From: Gelria sp. Kuro-4
GTDB lineage: Bacteria; Bacillota; DTU030; DUMP01
Direction: 5' to 3'
DNA length: 64,000 nt
NCBI RefSeq assembly: GCF_019668485.1
Contig: NZ_AP024619.1
Coordinates: forward strand, 2,287,757-2,351,756
The position numbers and the translations under genes were made by a program. The notes beneath the pieces are model-generated. The model did no database searches and was not told the DNA's origin. It saw only the letters and a list, made by a program, of their open reading frames with translations. Each line of letters starts with the position of its first letter. Position 1 is the stretch's first letter. This document shows, in pieces, positions 17,326-25,328 of this stretch.

Positions 17326-19098
17326 TCAGTCTTCCGGCACGGCCGGAAGGGTGAACCAAAAGGTAGAGCCGCGGCCGACCTCGCTCGTAACACCCACTCG
17401 GCCCCCGTGGGTCTCGATGATTTCCTTGGCGATGGCGAGCCCCAGACCGGTCCCGCCCAGGGCGCGGGACCGGGATTTTTCTACGCGGTAAAAGCGTTCC
17501 CAGATGTGGGGAAGGTCCTCCGCCGGAATGCCGGGCCCCTGGTCCTCCACTGCCACGGTTATGTTCCCGGTCGCAGAAAAAGCCCTGAGGCTGATCGTGC
17601 TGCCGGGTGGGGAGTAACGAATCGCATTGGTCAGGAAGTTGACAAGAACCTGCTCGACACGGTCCTCATTGGCCAGAAGGAACGGCAGGTCGGGCGGAAC
17701 ATCCTGTTCCACTGTGAGACTTTTCGCAGAAACTTGCTCACTGAGCTTAAAGAGGACGCGCCCAAAGAGGTCGGCGACATCCACCGCATTCAGATCCCAT
17801 TTGGGTTGCCCCGACTGCAGGAGAGAGAGCTCCAGGATATCGTTGATTAAGGCTTTCAGGCGCAAGGTTTCCTGATAGATCACTTCAAGGTACTGCTTCG
17901 GATCGCGAGTCACTTCGTCCAGCAGGGCCTCAACAAAACCCTGGATGGCGGTAAGCGGGGTGCGCAGCTCGTGCGACACATTGGCCACGAAATCCCGCCG
18001 CAGCTGGTCCACCTGCTTGAGCTCCGTAACGTCCTCCAGCACGGCCACTGCGCCGCTCACCGCCTCCCCCGGTTCCACCAACGGTGTGACGTGTGTTATG
18101 ACACAGGTCTTGCCATCGTTCAGCACGAGTTCACCGCTCCGGCTTTCTTTGCACTTAAGTACATCGGCGAACAGCTCGGCCAGTTCCGGGCAGCCCAGGG
18201 AGCCGATTGGGGCCCCTTGCAGGACAGCACCGCATGCCGTCCCCAGGTTTCTCGCCACGCCGGGATTGGAAAAAAGGATACGGCCTTCTTGATCGACGGC
18301 GATCACTCCTTCGCTCATGTTGGCCAGGATGTCCTCTATTTTTCTTTTCTCTTGTCTGAGGGCGCCGATGGTGCGATCCAGAGCAACCGCCAGGTCATTG
18401 AAGTTCTGCGCGAGTTGCCCCACCTCGTCGTGAGAGGTTACCGGTACCTGTTGCTTGAAGTTCCCCTCCGCCATGGCCAAGCTGATACGGCCCATTTCTT
18501 TCAAAGGACGGGAGATGGAACGGGAAAGATAAAAGCCGAGCAATGTCGCAAAGAGCACGGCGATTCCGGCGGCGCTTACAATGAGGCGCTGCACCGCTCT
18601 GATGGTCGCGGCGATATCGGCCAGGGGTGTAAAGATAACGAGCGCGCCCATCACCTCGCCCTGGTCCTTCAGGGGGATCACAGCCCGCAGAATGTCTTGC
18701 CCGAAGGGACTTGCAGGTACGCGCCCGCTGGCAGGTTCCCCCCGCAAGACCTTCAAGCTGGTCGCCGGGTCAAGGAGCGGCGGCGGCCGGCCCGGCGGCC
18801 TTGGGTCGGCGCCGGGGGCCAGATCCGCCCGCTCCAGCACCACCAACCGGCTCCCGGGAAGGTTACGGAGGTGGCTGCCCCACACGCGCAGGTTTTCGCG
18901 CGCGGTGCCGATGGAGGTCTGCAGAGCCTGCGCCACTTGCTGGCCCTGTTGGAGCAGTTCTTTTTCTTTGACCGAGTAATAGAAGCCGGCGAAAAGGCGC
19001 GACGTGGTTATGCCCACCGCCAGCAGGGTTACGAGAGCGACAGCCAAGTATGACAGGAGGAGTTTCCCGAAAAGGGTGCGCGGCGACTTGAGTCTCAT
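17326..19098 (-). CDS. Membrane sensor histidine kinase (PhoR/WalK type)
   Basis: 590 residues from an ATG at 19098 with GAGGGTGG upstream. TM1 near residues 12-36 ([18 protein letters not shown]), an extracytoplasmic sensor of about 130 residues, TM2 ([18 protein letters not shown]), HAMP ([17 protein letters not shown]), a PAS domain ([18 protein letters not shown]), HisKA with [19 protein letters not shown], and HATPase with [20 protein letters not shown] and GGTGLGLAI. It should phosphorylate the OmpR-type regulator encoded 14 nt upstream. Context points to sensing of envelope stress or a toxic compound that is then exported by the MacAB-like pump. Confidence 0.93.
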   Translation of the reverse strand: MRLKSPRTLFGKLLLSYLAVALVTLLAVGITTSRLFAGFYYSVKEKELLQQGQQVAQALQTSIGTARENLRVWGSHLRNLPGSRLVVLERADLAPGADPRPPGRPPPLLDPATSLKVLRGEPASGRVPASPFGQDILRAVIPLKDQGEVMGALVIFTPLADIAATIRAVQRLIVSAAGIAVLFATLLGFYLSRSISRPLKEMGRISLAMAEGNFKQQVPVTSHDEVGQLAQNFNDLAVALDRTIGALRQEKRKIEDILANMSEGVIAVDQEGRILFSNPGVARNLGTACGAVLQGAPIGSLGCPELAELFADVLKCKESRSGELVLNDGKTCVITHVTPLVEPGEAVSGAVAVLEDVTELKQVDQLRRDFVANVSHELRTPLTAIQGFVEALLDEVTRDPKQYLEVIYQETLRLKALINDILELSLLQSGQPKWDLNAVDVADLFGRVLFKLSEQVSAKSLTVEQDVPPDLPFLLANEDRVEQVLVNFLTNAIRYSPPGSTISLRAFSATGNITVAVEDQGPGIPAEDLPHIWERFYRVEKSRSRALGGTGLGLAIAKEIIETHGGRVGVTSEVGRGSTFWFTLPAVPED

Positions 19099-19112
19099 GC
19101 CTAGTGCCACCC

Positions 19113-19796
19113 TCAGTTTTGGTTTACTTCAAACTTGTAACCCTTGCCCCAGATGGTTTTTATGTAGGAGATCCCGGCGGGGCGAAGTTTTTCGCGCAGA
19201 CGGCGGACATGGGTATCCACCGTGCGCGCATCGCCGAGATACTGGTACCCCCAGACAGACTCGAGCAGCTGCTCGCGGGTGAATACGCGCTCCGGCCGGG
19301 AGGCCAGGAACCAGAGGAGTTCAAACTCCCGGGGGGTCAGCTGGACCTCCTCACCCGCCACCTCCACCCGGTTGGCGGCTTTATCCAGCATAAGCTGCGG
19401 GTAATTGAGGACCTCACGCTGCGCCTTGCCGGCCCCTTGGGCGCGGCGCAGAACCGCCTTGACCCGTGCCACCATTTCGCGGGGACTGAAGGGCTTGGAA
19501 ATGTAGTCGTCCGCCCCGAGCTCGAGACCCAGCACCCGGTCAAATTCCTCCGACTTTGCTGTGAGCATGATGATCGGCGTGGAAGAGCTTTTGCGAACCT
19601 CCTTGCAGATCGCCCAGCCGTCTACTTCCGGCAGCATGATGTCCAGGAGGATAAGATCATACCGGCCCTGCTCCAGCTTCGCGAGCGCCTCACGACCATC
19701 GTGGGCTGTTTCCACAGTAAAAGATTCTTTTTCGAGGTAAACGCGCACCAGATCACAGACCGGCTGCTCATCCTCCACTACCAGGATCGTGGTCAA
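19113..19796 (-). CDS. OmpR/PhoB-family response regulator
   Basis: 227 residues from a TTG at 19796 with GGAGG seven bases upstream; the open frame continues to 20057 but without family similarity. Receiver domain TTILVVEDEQPVCDLVRVYL with phospho-Asp in LILLDIMLPEVDGW and the Lys in GADDYISKPFSPREM. Winged-helix domain VQLTPREFELLWFLASRPER ... ARTVDTHVRRLREKL. It is paired with the kinase at 17326-19098. PhoB-type regulators bind 11-bp direct repeats, and such repeats lie upstream of the divergent exporter operon. Confidence 0.95.
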   Translation of the reverse strand: MTTILVVEDEQPVCDLVRVYLEKESFTVETAHDGREALAKLEQGRYDLILLDIMLPEVDGWAICKEVRKSSSTPIIMLTAKSEEFDRVLGLELGADDYISKPFSPREMVARVKAVLRRAQGAGKAQREVLNYPQLMLDKAANRVEVAGEEVQLTPREFELLWFLASRPERVFTREQLLESVWGYQYLGDARTVDTHVRRLREKLRPAGISYIKTIWGKGYKFEVNQN

Positions 19797-19896
19797 AGCA
19801 GCCACCTCCCGTCTCTCGTAATTCCACATAAAGCAGCTGAATCCTCTAGACATAATGGGCGAGGGAGAGTTTTCTCCCTCGCCTGCGTTAACGGAG

Positions 19897-20580
19897 TTAG
19901 GACTGGGAAGAGGTACCGGACGAAGGCGCGTCGGTTGGAGGCGCACCGAATCCGCCCCTCCCGTGAGGTCCGCGCCCGCCGCCGAAACCGCCGAAGCCGC
20001 CGAAACCACGCAGGGACTTCGCCTTTTCCAGCTGTTCAGCCGTGAGGATGGACTCAAACTTCTTTTGGTACTCTTGGGTGACTTGCTGCAACTGGGTCCG
20101 GAGGTCGCTCACCTCTTTGGTCTTGGCGTCCACAGTCGCCTGGTCGGGGTTTTTCTCCCACCGGAGCTGCCGAAGCTCAAACACGGCGTCCTGCAGCTTG
20201 GCTCTCAAGTCCTTAGTTCCCTCATACATTTCGCGCTGCAGGTCTTGAATCTTCTGTACCTGCTCGTCGGTAAGCCCCAGCTCAGCGGCCGGACGCGCAG
20301 CACCGGGGAGGGAACCGCGCCGAGACTTAACCTTTTCCAGCTGCTCAGGCGTGAGGATGGACTCAATTTTCTGCCGGAACTCCTGGGTAGATTGCTGCAA
20401 CTGGGTCTTCAGATCCTGGATTTGCTTCACCTGCTCATCCGTAAGCCCCAGGTCGGCCGCCAACTTTGTAGGATCGGCGGCGATTCTGCCGCCGAAGCCC
20501 CAGGGCGCGGCGGCCGCCAGCTGAGCGACGCCCAGGACCAGCGCCAGGGTGAGCGTCAGCCACACGGCTTTCTTTTTCAT
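19897..20580 (-). CDS. Exported LTXXQ (Spy/CpxP-like) protein with two repeat units
   Basis: 227 residues with a signal peptide MKKKAVWLTLTLALVLGVAQ LAAAA. Two copies of a helical unit each contain LTDEQV(K/Q)(Q/K)IQDL, then a Q-rich helix (QLQQSTQEFRQKIESIL or QLQQVTQEYQKKFESIL), then LT(P/A)EQLEKVK or LEKAK. The LTXXQ motif defines Spy and CpxP, envelope chaperones and stress sensors of Gram-negatives. The tail is Gly/Phe-rich (FGGFGGFGGGRGPHGRGGF). It is first in the minus-strand run before the response regulator and kinase, so it could modulate that sensor as CpxP does CpxA; this is inference. Confidence 0.85.
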   Translation of the reverse strand: MKKKAVWLTLTLALVLGVAQLAAAAPWGFGGRIAADPTKLAADLGLTDEQVKQIQDLKTQLQQSTQEFRQKIESILTPEQLEKVKSRRGSLPGAARPAAELGLTDEQVQKIQDLQREMYEGTKDLRAKLQDAVFELRQLRWEKNPDQATVDAKTKEVSDLRTQLQQVTQEYQKKFESILTAEQLEKAKSLRGFGGFGGFGGGRGPHGRGGFGAPPTDAPSSGTSSQS

Positions 20581-20773
20581 CCTCGCTTCGCTCCTTTACC
20601 GTAAGTATCGCAGGACGGTTGCTGGTTACGCCAGTCGAGTTCGAACAGCTCGCCTCCTTTTCCTCAGCCTGGGGGCGGCCACCGGTGAACCGCCTTCGAG
20701 ACTTATTGTAGCCGGCGTTTGTGACGATTCTGTGACCAAGGTGTGAGGGAACGTCGAACTTTCACGGGGAATT

Positions 20774-20935
20774 ACGTTCGGTTTTCGGAAATGGTTTGAT
20801 CACAATTCGTTCACAAATTTAGGATAGAATTACCACATGAAGATGAACTTCCGGAGCGGCCACTGCTGCGGATTTCGCTTTTCGGAAAAGGTTTCATCAC
20901 CATTACTTCACAAATTCCAGAATAGAATTAGGCGA
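20774..20935 (+). promoter_or_regulatory. Duplicated promoter/operator block with PhoB-box-like sites before the exporter operon
   Basis: Two direct repeats of about 52 nt start near 20776 and 20878. Both read TTTTCGGAAA-GGTTT, then TCAC(A/C)AT, then TTCACAAAT, then ATAGAATTA. In each, TCACAA/TCACCA and TTCACAA are spaced 11 bp, as in PhoB-family half-sites, and are followed by a TAGAAT -10-like element. The divergent OmpR-type regulator is the obvious candidate binder. The 20581-20987 gap holds nothing else recognised. Confidence 0.6.
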
Positions 20936-20987
20936 GGCAAGGCAACGGAAGGAGGGCCGGCTTGAGGAAGGCGAAGGAGCGGCGGTT

Positions 20988-22688
20988 GTGACTGTTTCCG
21001 GCAGCCACTGTAGCCAAGAGCGAAAACATAACTATGAGGTGAGGAGCTTGCAGGTCAAATCCCGTACTTTCGTTTTCATAGGCACAGGTTTAGTTCTCGC
21101 GCTGCTGGCCGGATACGCGGGCCTTCATTTGCTTGGACGGCCTAAGGCCAGCGCTCAGCAAGCCGCCAAGACGGTTCAGGTCAGCCGTGGAGCCATTGAG
21201 GTCGCGGTCAGCGGCAGCGGCAACGTGGCTTTTGCTGAGGATGTCCAGCTTAAGGCCCAGGCCTCTGGGAAGGTGGTTCAGGTATTGGTAAAGGACGGTG
21301 AGCAAGTCAAGGCCGGGCAGACCCTCTTTGTTCTGGAGAACAGCTCGCTGGAGCTGCAGCGCGAACAGGCGCAAAGCACTGTTGATAATCTGAGTACCGA
21401 GTTGGAGCAACTCCAAAAAGACATGGCAGCGCTGCGCGTAACAGCGCCGCAGGCGGGCAGAATCACCGCCATAGCCGTCGGCGAAGGAGATAAGGTTACC
21501 GAAGGGGCCTCGCTTGTGACGCTGGTCGATGACGCCACCTTCTCCGTCACCGTTCCGTTCCTGAAGCCGCAGCGCGATCAGATCACAGCCGGTCAGGCGG
21601 CCGAGGTTTTCCTGCCCGATTTCCTAAGTTCTCTGCACGGCAAAGTAGTAAGGGTAAGCGGGAGCGGGCAGCCGGGCACCGGCGGGACGGTGGTCTATCC
21701 CGTAACTGTAGAATTCGCCAATCCCGGTGCCCTGACGGAGGGCGTCAAGGCCACCGTCACCGTTCAAACCAAGCAGGGCCCGGTGGAGGCGCTGGAAATG
21801 GGGACGGCCGCGCCCAAAAAAGTCGCGGAGGTCCGCAGCGCCGTCGCCGGCGAAGTAAAGGCGGTCGGCGTAGAGGTCGGTGACAAAGTGCAGCCGGGGC
21901 AGCTTCTTGTAAAGCTTGCCAACGATGACCTGCCCAACCAGCTGGCCCAAAAACAAGACAGCTTGTCCCAGGCGAAGCTCAACCTGGCCACCCAGAACGA
22001 CCAGCTGGCGCGGCTTACGGTAACCGCCCCGATAAGCGGCGTCTTTCGTGAGGTGCAAGAGACGCAGAGCAGCGATGGAACCGTGCTGGGTCCTGTACAG
22101 GTCGGCGATGAACTGAAGCCCAATGACCTCCTCGGGCGGATAGTCAACAACTCCAGCTACGAAGTAGTCGTCAAGATCGATGAGCTCGACATCAGCCAGG
22201 TCCAGCTGGGACAAAAAGCGGAGATAACGGTGGACGCCCTGCCGGGGCAGACCCTGCAGGGGACGGTGACCCAAATCGCGGAGGAAGGTACCGTACAGAA
22301 CGGAGCCGCAGTCTACCCGGTAACGCTCACCCTCCCGCCGACACCCGGCCTCAAAGCCGGAATGACTGCCAATGCGCGCATTCTGGTGGCGGCCAAGGAT
22401 AACGCACTCCTTCTCCCCGTCGAGGCGGTGCAGGACCGGAACGGACGCTTCTTTGTGGCCCTGCCTGCGGCCACAGAATCAACCCAAGGAAAACAGGGCA
22501 GACGGCAGGAAATCAAGGTCGGCCTGCACAACGAGGCTTTTGTCGAAGTGCTCGAAGGTCTCCAGGAGGGCGATACGGTGCTGCTGGCCCAGACCAGCAC
22601 GACCCCGGCTAAGCAAGAAAACAGCGCGCGCCCCCCAATGCCGGGGATGATGCCGGGCGGATTCGGTGGCTCTCGTCCCCGCGCGTAG
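20988..22688 (+). CDS. macA: MacA-like efflux adaptor with two tandem adaptor cores
   Basis: 566 residues from a GTG with AAGGAG eight bases upstream; a TTG at 21048 with GAGGTGA is a competing start. An N-terminal membrane anchor (FIGTGLVLALLAGYAGLHLL) is followed by lipoyl/barrel-sandwich and beta-barrel motifs that appear twice. The first core has LKAQASGKVVQVLVKDGEQV ... LRVTAPQAGRITAIAVGEGD. The second has VRSAVAGEVKAVGVEVGDKV ... LTVTAPISGVFREV. The tail is Met/Pro/Gly-rich (PPMPGMMPGGFGG). Normal MacA has one core in about 370 residues. It probably links the MacB-type transporter to extracellular substrate delivery. The gene is followed at 15 nt by the ATPase gene. Confidence 0.85.
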   Translation: MTVSGSHCSQERKHNYEVRSLQVKSRTFVFIGTGLVLALLAGYAGLHLLGRPKASAQQAAKTVQVSRGAIEVAVSGSGNVAFAEDVQLKAQASGKVVQVLVKDGEQVKAGQTLFVLENSSLELQREQAQSTVDNLSTELEQLQKDMAALRVTAPQAGRITAIAVGEGDKVTEGASLVTLVDDATFSVTVPFLKPQRDQITAGQAAEVFLPDFLSSLHGKVVRVSGSGQPGTGGTVVYPVTVEFANPGALTEGVKATVTVQTKQGPVEALEMGTAAPKKVAEVRSAVAGEVKAVGVEVGDKVQPGQLLVKLANDDLPNQLAQKQDSLSQAKLNLATQNDQLARLTVTAPISGVFREVQETQSSDGTVLGPVQVGDELKPNDLLGRIVNNSSYEVVVKIDELDISQVQLGQKAEITVDALPGQTLQGTVTQIAEEGTVQNGAAVYPVTLTLPPTPGLKAGMTANARILVAAKDNALLLPVEAVQDRNGRFFVALPAATESTQGKQGRRQEIKVGLHNEAFVEVLEGLQEGDTVLLAQTSTTPAKQENSARPPMPGMMPGGFGGSRPRA

Positions 22689-22703
22689 GGAGGCGGAAGA
22701 TAG

Positions 22704-23378
22704 ATGATCGAGCTCAAGAACATAACCAAGACATACCGCATGGGCAAAATCAGCGTTGACGCGCTACGAGGCGTCACACTTTCGGTTGCGGCCGGCGAGC
22801 TGATGGCCATCGTCGGCCCCTCCGGCTCCGGCAAGTCGACGCTGATGAACATCTTGGGCTGCCTGGATGTGCCGACGAGCGGCGAGTACTGGCTGGAGGG
22901 AAAAGAGGTCGGGAAGCTGGCAGACAATGAGCTTGCCCGGCTGCGCAACCAAAAGATCGGTTTCATCTTTCAGAGGTTTAACCTGCTGCCTCAACTCACT
23001 GCCTGGGAAAACGTTCAGGTGCCGCTCCTTTATGCCGGCGTCGGGCTCAAAGAGCGGAGGGAACGGGCCGCCGAAGCGCTCCGCCAGGTCGGGCTGGGTG
23101 AGCGCCTGCACCATCGTCCGAACGAGCTTTCCGGCGGTCAGCAGCAGCGCGTAGCCGTCGCCCGGGCGCTGGTAACGCGCCCGTCTTTCCTCTTGGCGGA
23201 TGAACCGACCGGTAATCTTGACTCTCGCGCCGGGCGGGAGATCACGGAGCTTCTCTTTGCACTAAACAGCAACCGTACCACTGTTATCGTAGTCACCCAC
23301 GATCAGGCGCTGGCCCGGCGCTTTCCCCGGCTGATCGCCATCCAAGACGGGGAAGTAGTTAAGGAGGAGGCAAGCTGA
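22704..23378 (+). CDS. MacB/LolD-type ABC transporter ATPase
   Basis: 224 residues. Walker A GPSGSGKSTLMNILGCLD, Q-loop IFQRFNLLPQLTAWENV, signature LSGGQQQRVAVARAL, Walker B FLLADEPTGNLD and H-loop VVTHD. It energises the permease encoded directly downstream, with which it overlaps in the TGATG stop/start. In E. coli MacB these two parts are fused; here they are separate genes, as is usual in Gram-positives. Confidence 0.96.
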   Translation: MIELKNITKTYRMGKISVDALRGVTLSVAAGELMAIVGPSGSGKSTLMNILGCLDVPTSGEYWLEGKEVGKLADNELARLRNQKIGFIFQRFNLLPQLTAWENVQVPLLYAGVGLKERRERAAEALRQVGLGERLHHRPNELSGGQQQRVAVARALVTRPSFLLADEPTGNLDSRAGREITELLFALNSNRTTVIVVTHDQALARRFPRLIAIQDGEVVKEEAS

Positions 23379-24547
23379 TGGAATTCGTCACGGCAGTTTC
23401 CCTGGCCTGGGAAGGCATTGTGAACAATAAACTGCGTTCTCTCCTGACCATGCTGGGGGTGATCATCGGCGTCGCTTCCGTAATTTCTATGGTCGCCATC
23501 GGCGCCGGCACGAACGAACAGGTTACCCAGCGCATCCAGTCGCTTGGCTCCAACCTGCTCACCGTTCAGGTCGGGGGACGGGGTGCTGCGACTTCGCTGC
23601 GCTACGATCAAGTCATGGCTCTCAGCGAGCTGGCGCACGTAAGCGCCGTAGCTCCGGCCGTAACAGGAAGCGCCACCGTCAAGTACGGTAACAAGTCCCA
23701 GGATACCTCGATCGAAGCAACCAACGCTGATTATGCCTCCGCCCGCAACGTAACCGTTCAAAGCGGCCGCTTTCTCTCTGCGCTGGACATCACGTTCCAC
23801 CACAAGGTTGCTTTGGTAGGAACAGAGGTGGCACAAGAGCTTTTCGGGAACACCAACCCGGTGGGGCAGCGCCTGCTTGTTAACGGAATCGAGTTCACCG
23901 TAGTAGGGCTCTTGGAGTCGAAAGGTGGAAGCGGCGGTATGTCCTTGGACAACCGTGTGCTCATTCCGCTGACTTCTGCCAACCTGGTCCTGGGAGGTCA
24001 GAACATCCGCACCATTTACGTACAAGCGGATTCGCCCGGGACTGTGGATGAGGTGGAAGCGGCCGTGAGCGACTGGCTGCTCAAGCGCTTTCGCGATGAA
24101 GACGCCTTTAGGGTTTTCAACCAGGCCGACATGCTGGCGACGGTGAACGAGGTCACCAAGTCGTTTTCTCTGATGCTGGGCGGGATTGCCGGGATTTCCC
24201 TTCTCGTCGGCGGCATCGGCATCATGAATATCATGCTGGTGTCCGTCACCGAGCGCACCCGCGAGATCGGGATCCGGAAGGCCCTGGGCGCCAAACGGCG
24301 GGATATCCTGAACCAGTTTCTCGTTGAGTCCATGGTGCTCAGCGGCAGCGGCGGGGTCCTGGGGCTGGGTGCGGGTGTAGCTTTTTGCTTCGCCCTGGAG
24401 CGGCTCTTCCAGATTCCGACACGCCTGGCTGTTTTGCCGGCGGCCGTAGCCTTCGGCTCCGCCGTCCTGGTCGGCGTGTTCTTCGGGCTCTACCCCGCCC
24501 GCCGCGCGGCCGACCTGAACCCCATCGACGCCCTGCAGTATGAGTGA
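23378..24547 (+). CDS. MacB-type ABC permease (MacB_PCD plus FtsX domains)
   Basis: 389 residues. TM1 follows LAWEGIVNNKLRSLLTMLGVIIG; a large extracytoplasmic domain spans about residues 45-260; three TM helices follow in the FtsX part (LMLGGIAGISLLVGGIGIMNIMLV, the VLGLGAGVAFCFALE region and AAVAFGSAVLVGVFFGLYPA). TERTREIGIRKALGA is the coupling motif. The gene ends in PIDALQYE, the usual family ending. It would drive mechanotransmission export with MacA and the ATPase. Its last 16 nt belong to a 20-nt stretch repeated exactly at 25134. Confidence 0.95.
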   Translation: MEFVTAVSLAWEGIVNNKLRSLLTMLGVIIGVASVISMVAIGAGTNEQVTQRIQSLGSNLLTVQVGGRGAATSLRYDQVMALSELAHVSAVAPAVTGSATVKYGNKSQDTSIEATNADYASARNVTVQSGRFLSALDITFHHKVALVGTEVAQELFGNTNPVGQRLLVNGIEFTVVGLLESKGGSGGMSLDNRVLIPLTSANLVLGGQNIRTIYVQADSPGTVDEVEAAVSDWLLKRFRDEDAFRVFNQADMLATVNEVTKSFSLMLGGIAGISLLVGGIGIMNIMLVSVTERTREIGIRKALGAKRRDILNQFLVESMVLSGSGGVLGLGAGVAFCFALERLFQIPTRLAVLPAAVAFGSAVLVGVFFGLYPARRAADLNPIDALQYE

Positions 24548-24601
24548 TCCTGGCCCCGGCTCGCGAGACTTGATCCTGGTTTTCCAGGTGCCTGGCACCA
24601 C
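24533..24601 (+). repeat. Family B repeat after the MacB-type permease
   Basis: It begins with the 20-mer CTGCAGTATGAGTGATCCTG, shared exactly with 25134-25153. It continues with a GGCTC and GATCCTGG pattern also present in that copy and ends in the palindrome GGTGCCTGGCACC. The rest of 24602-24823 holds no gene that I can support. Confidence 0.7.
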
Positions 24602-24823
24602 GTTAGCACCGTGCTGGCCGGCCACTGTACCGGTTTCTCCGCCAGCTGCGCCCTCGCCCAGGCTTTGGGCAGTCGGCTTACTCCTCGGGCCGGCGGGTCC
24701 GTACTTACCGTCTAACCCCTTACGCGGCAAAACAGAACTAATGCGGTGAACAGCCTGTTGCGCTGATTTGAGGGGAATGCTAAAGTAAGAATACAGACGT
24801 GATTCGCAAGGGAGGACCCTCAC

Positions 24824-25063
24824 ATGCCACGATACAGAGGTGTTGTGCGTGGAAACGTGGTCGTACTTGAAGAAAAAGCAAACCTACCGGACGGAATGCC
24901 GGTCCTTGTAGAAGTACGAAAGGCAAACGATCACAAGGTCAGATCCAACCAGGATCCTTTTCTCGACGTAGATGCTTGGGCTCCACTTCCTTCCCAAGAT
25001 ACGCCGACCGACCTTGCGCGCAACCACGATCATTACTTGTACGGCTGCGAAAAAAATGGCTAA
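24824..25063 (+). CDS. Putative antitoxin of a PIN-toxin pair (AF2212/DUF104-like)
   Basis: 79 residues, ATG preceded by AAGGGAGGA. The N-terminal beta segment YRGVVRGNVVVLEEKANLPDG resembles small SpoVT/AbrB-like or DUF104 antitoxins, and the C-terminal half is acidic. The reading frame overlaps by 8 nt the start of a truncated PIN-domain gene, the usual antitoxin-toxin order. It may be a relic, since the partner is broken. Confidence 0.65.
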   Translation: MPRYRGVVRGNVVVLEEKANLPDGMPVLVEVRKANDHKVRSNQDPFLDVDAWAPLPSQDTPTDLARNHDHYLYGCEKNG

Positions 25064-25148
25064 GAGCGCAGTCTTTGTGGACACGGCCGGGTGGTTGGCG
25101 TTGGTCAACCGACGCGACCAGCTTCATGAACTGCTGCAGTATGAGTGA
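25056..25148 (+). pseudogene. N-terminal fragment of a PIN-domain toxin
   Basis: A 30-codon frame starting ATGGCTAAG encodes AKSAVFVDTAGWLALVNRRD QLHELLQYE and stops. VFVDTAGWLALVNRRDQLH is the start of a PIN RNase with its first catalytic Asp. The normal 130-residue protein is cut after about 24 residues, where the sequence becomes identical to the 3' end of the MacB-type permease gene (LQYE stop). The fragment cannot be catalytic. Confidence 0.8.
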
Positions 25149-25200
25149 TCCTGATCCGGGCTCAGGCGACCAGATCCTGGCTTGCCGGCTGCCGGGTACC
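25134..25200 (+). repeat. Family B repeat truncating the PIN toxin
   Basis: It shares the 20-mer CTGCAGTATGAGTGATCCTG exactly with 24533-24552. The following about 45 nt are alignable but diverged (GGCTC, GATCCTGG, TGCCGGGTACC). Confidence 0.7.
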
Positions 25201-25265
25201 TCCGCCACTGCAACGACACATCGCTTCCAGTCCCCGGAAGAGAAGGATTCGCATGGTAGCAAAAA

Positions 25266-25290
25266 CCGCCCCGAGAAGGGCGGCTTTTGT
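25266..25290 (+). terminator. Rho-independent terminator
   Basis: CCGCCC CGAGA AGGGCGG stem followed by CTTTTGTTTG, downstream of the toxin-antitoxin remnant. Confidence 0.75.
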
Positions 25291-25328
25291 TTGCAGGATA
25301 CATACGCGAGAAAACCCGATGCCGGACC

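Noticed and set aside
23303-24823. 506-codon minus-strand frame over the permease
   Set aside because: Antisense to the MacB-type permease; no domain resemblance.
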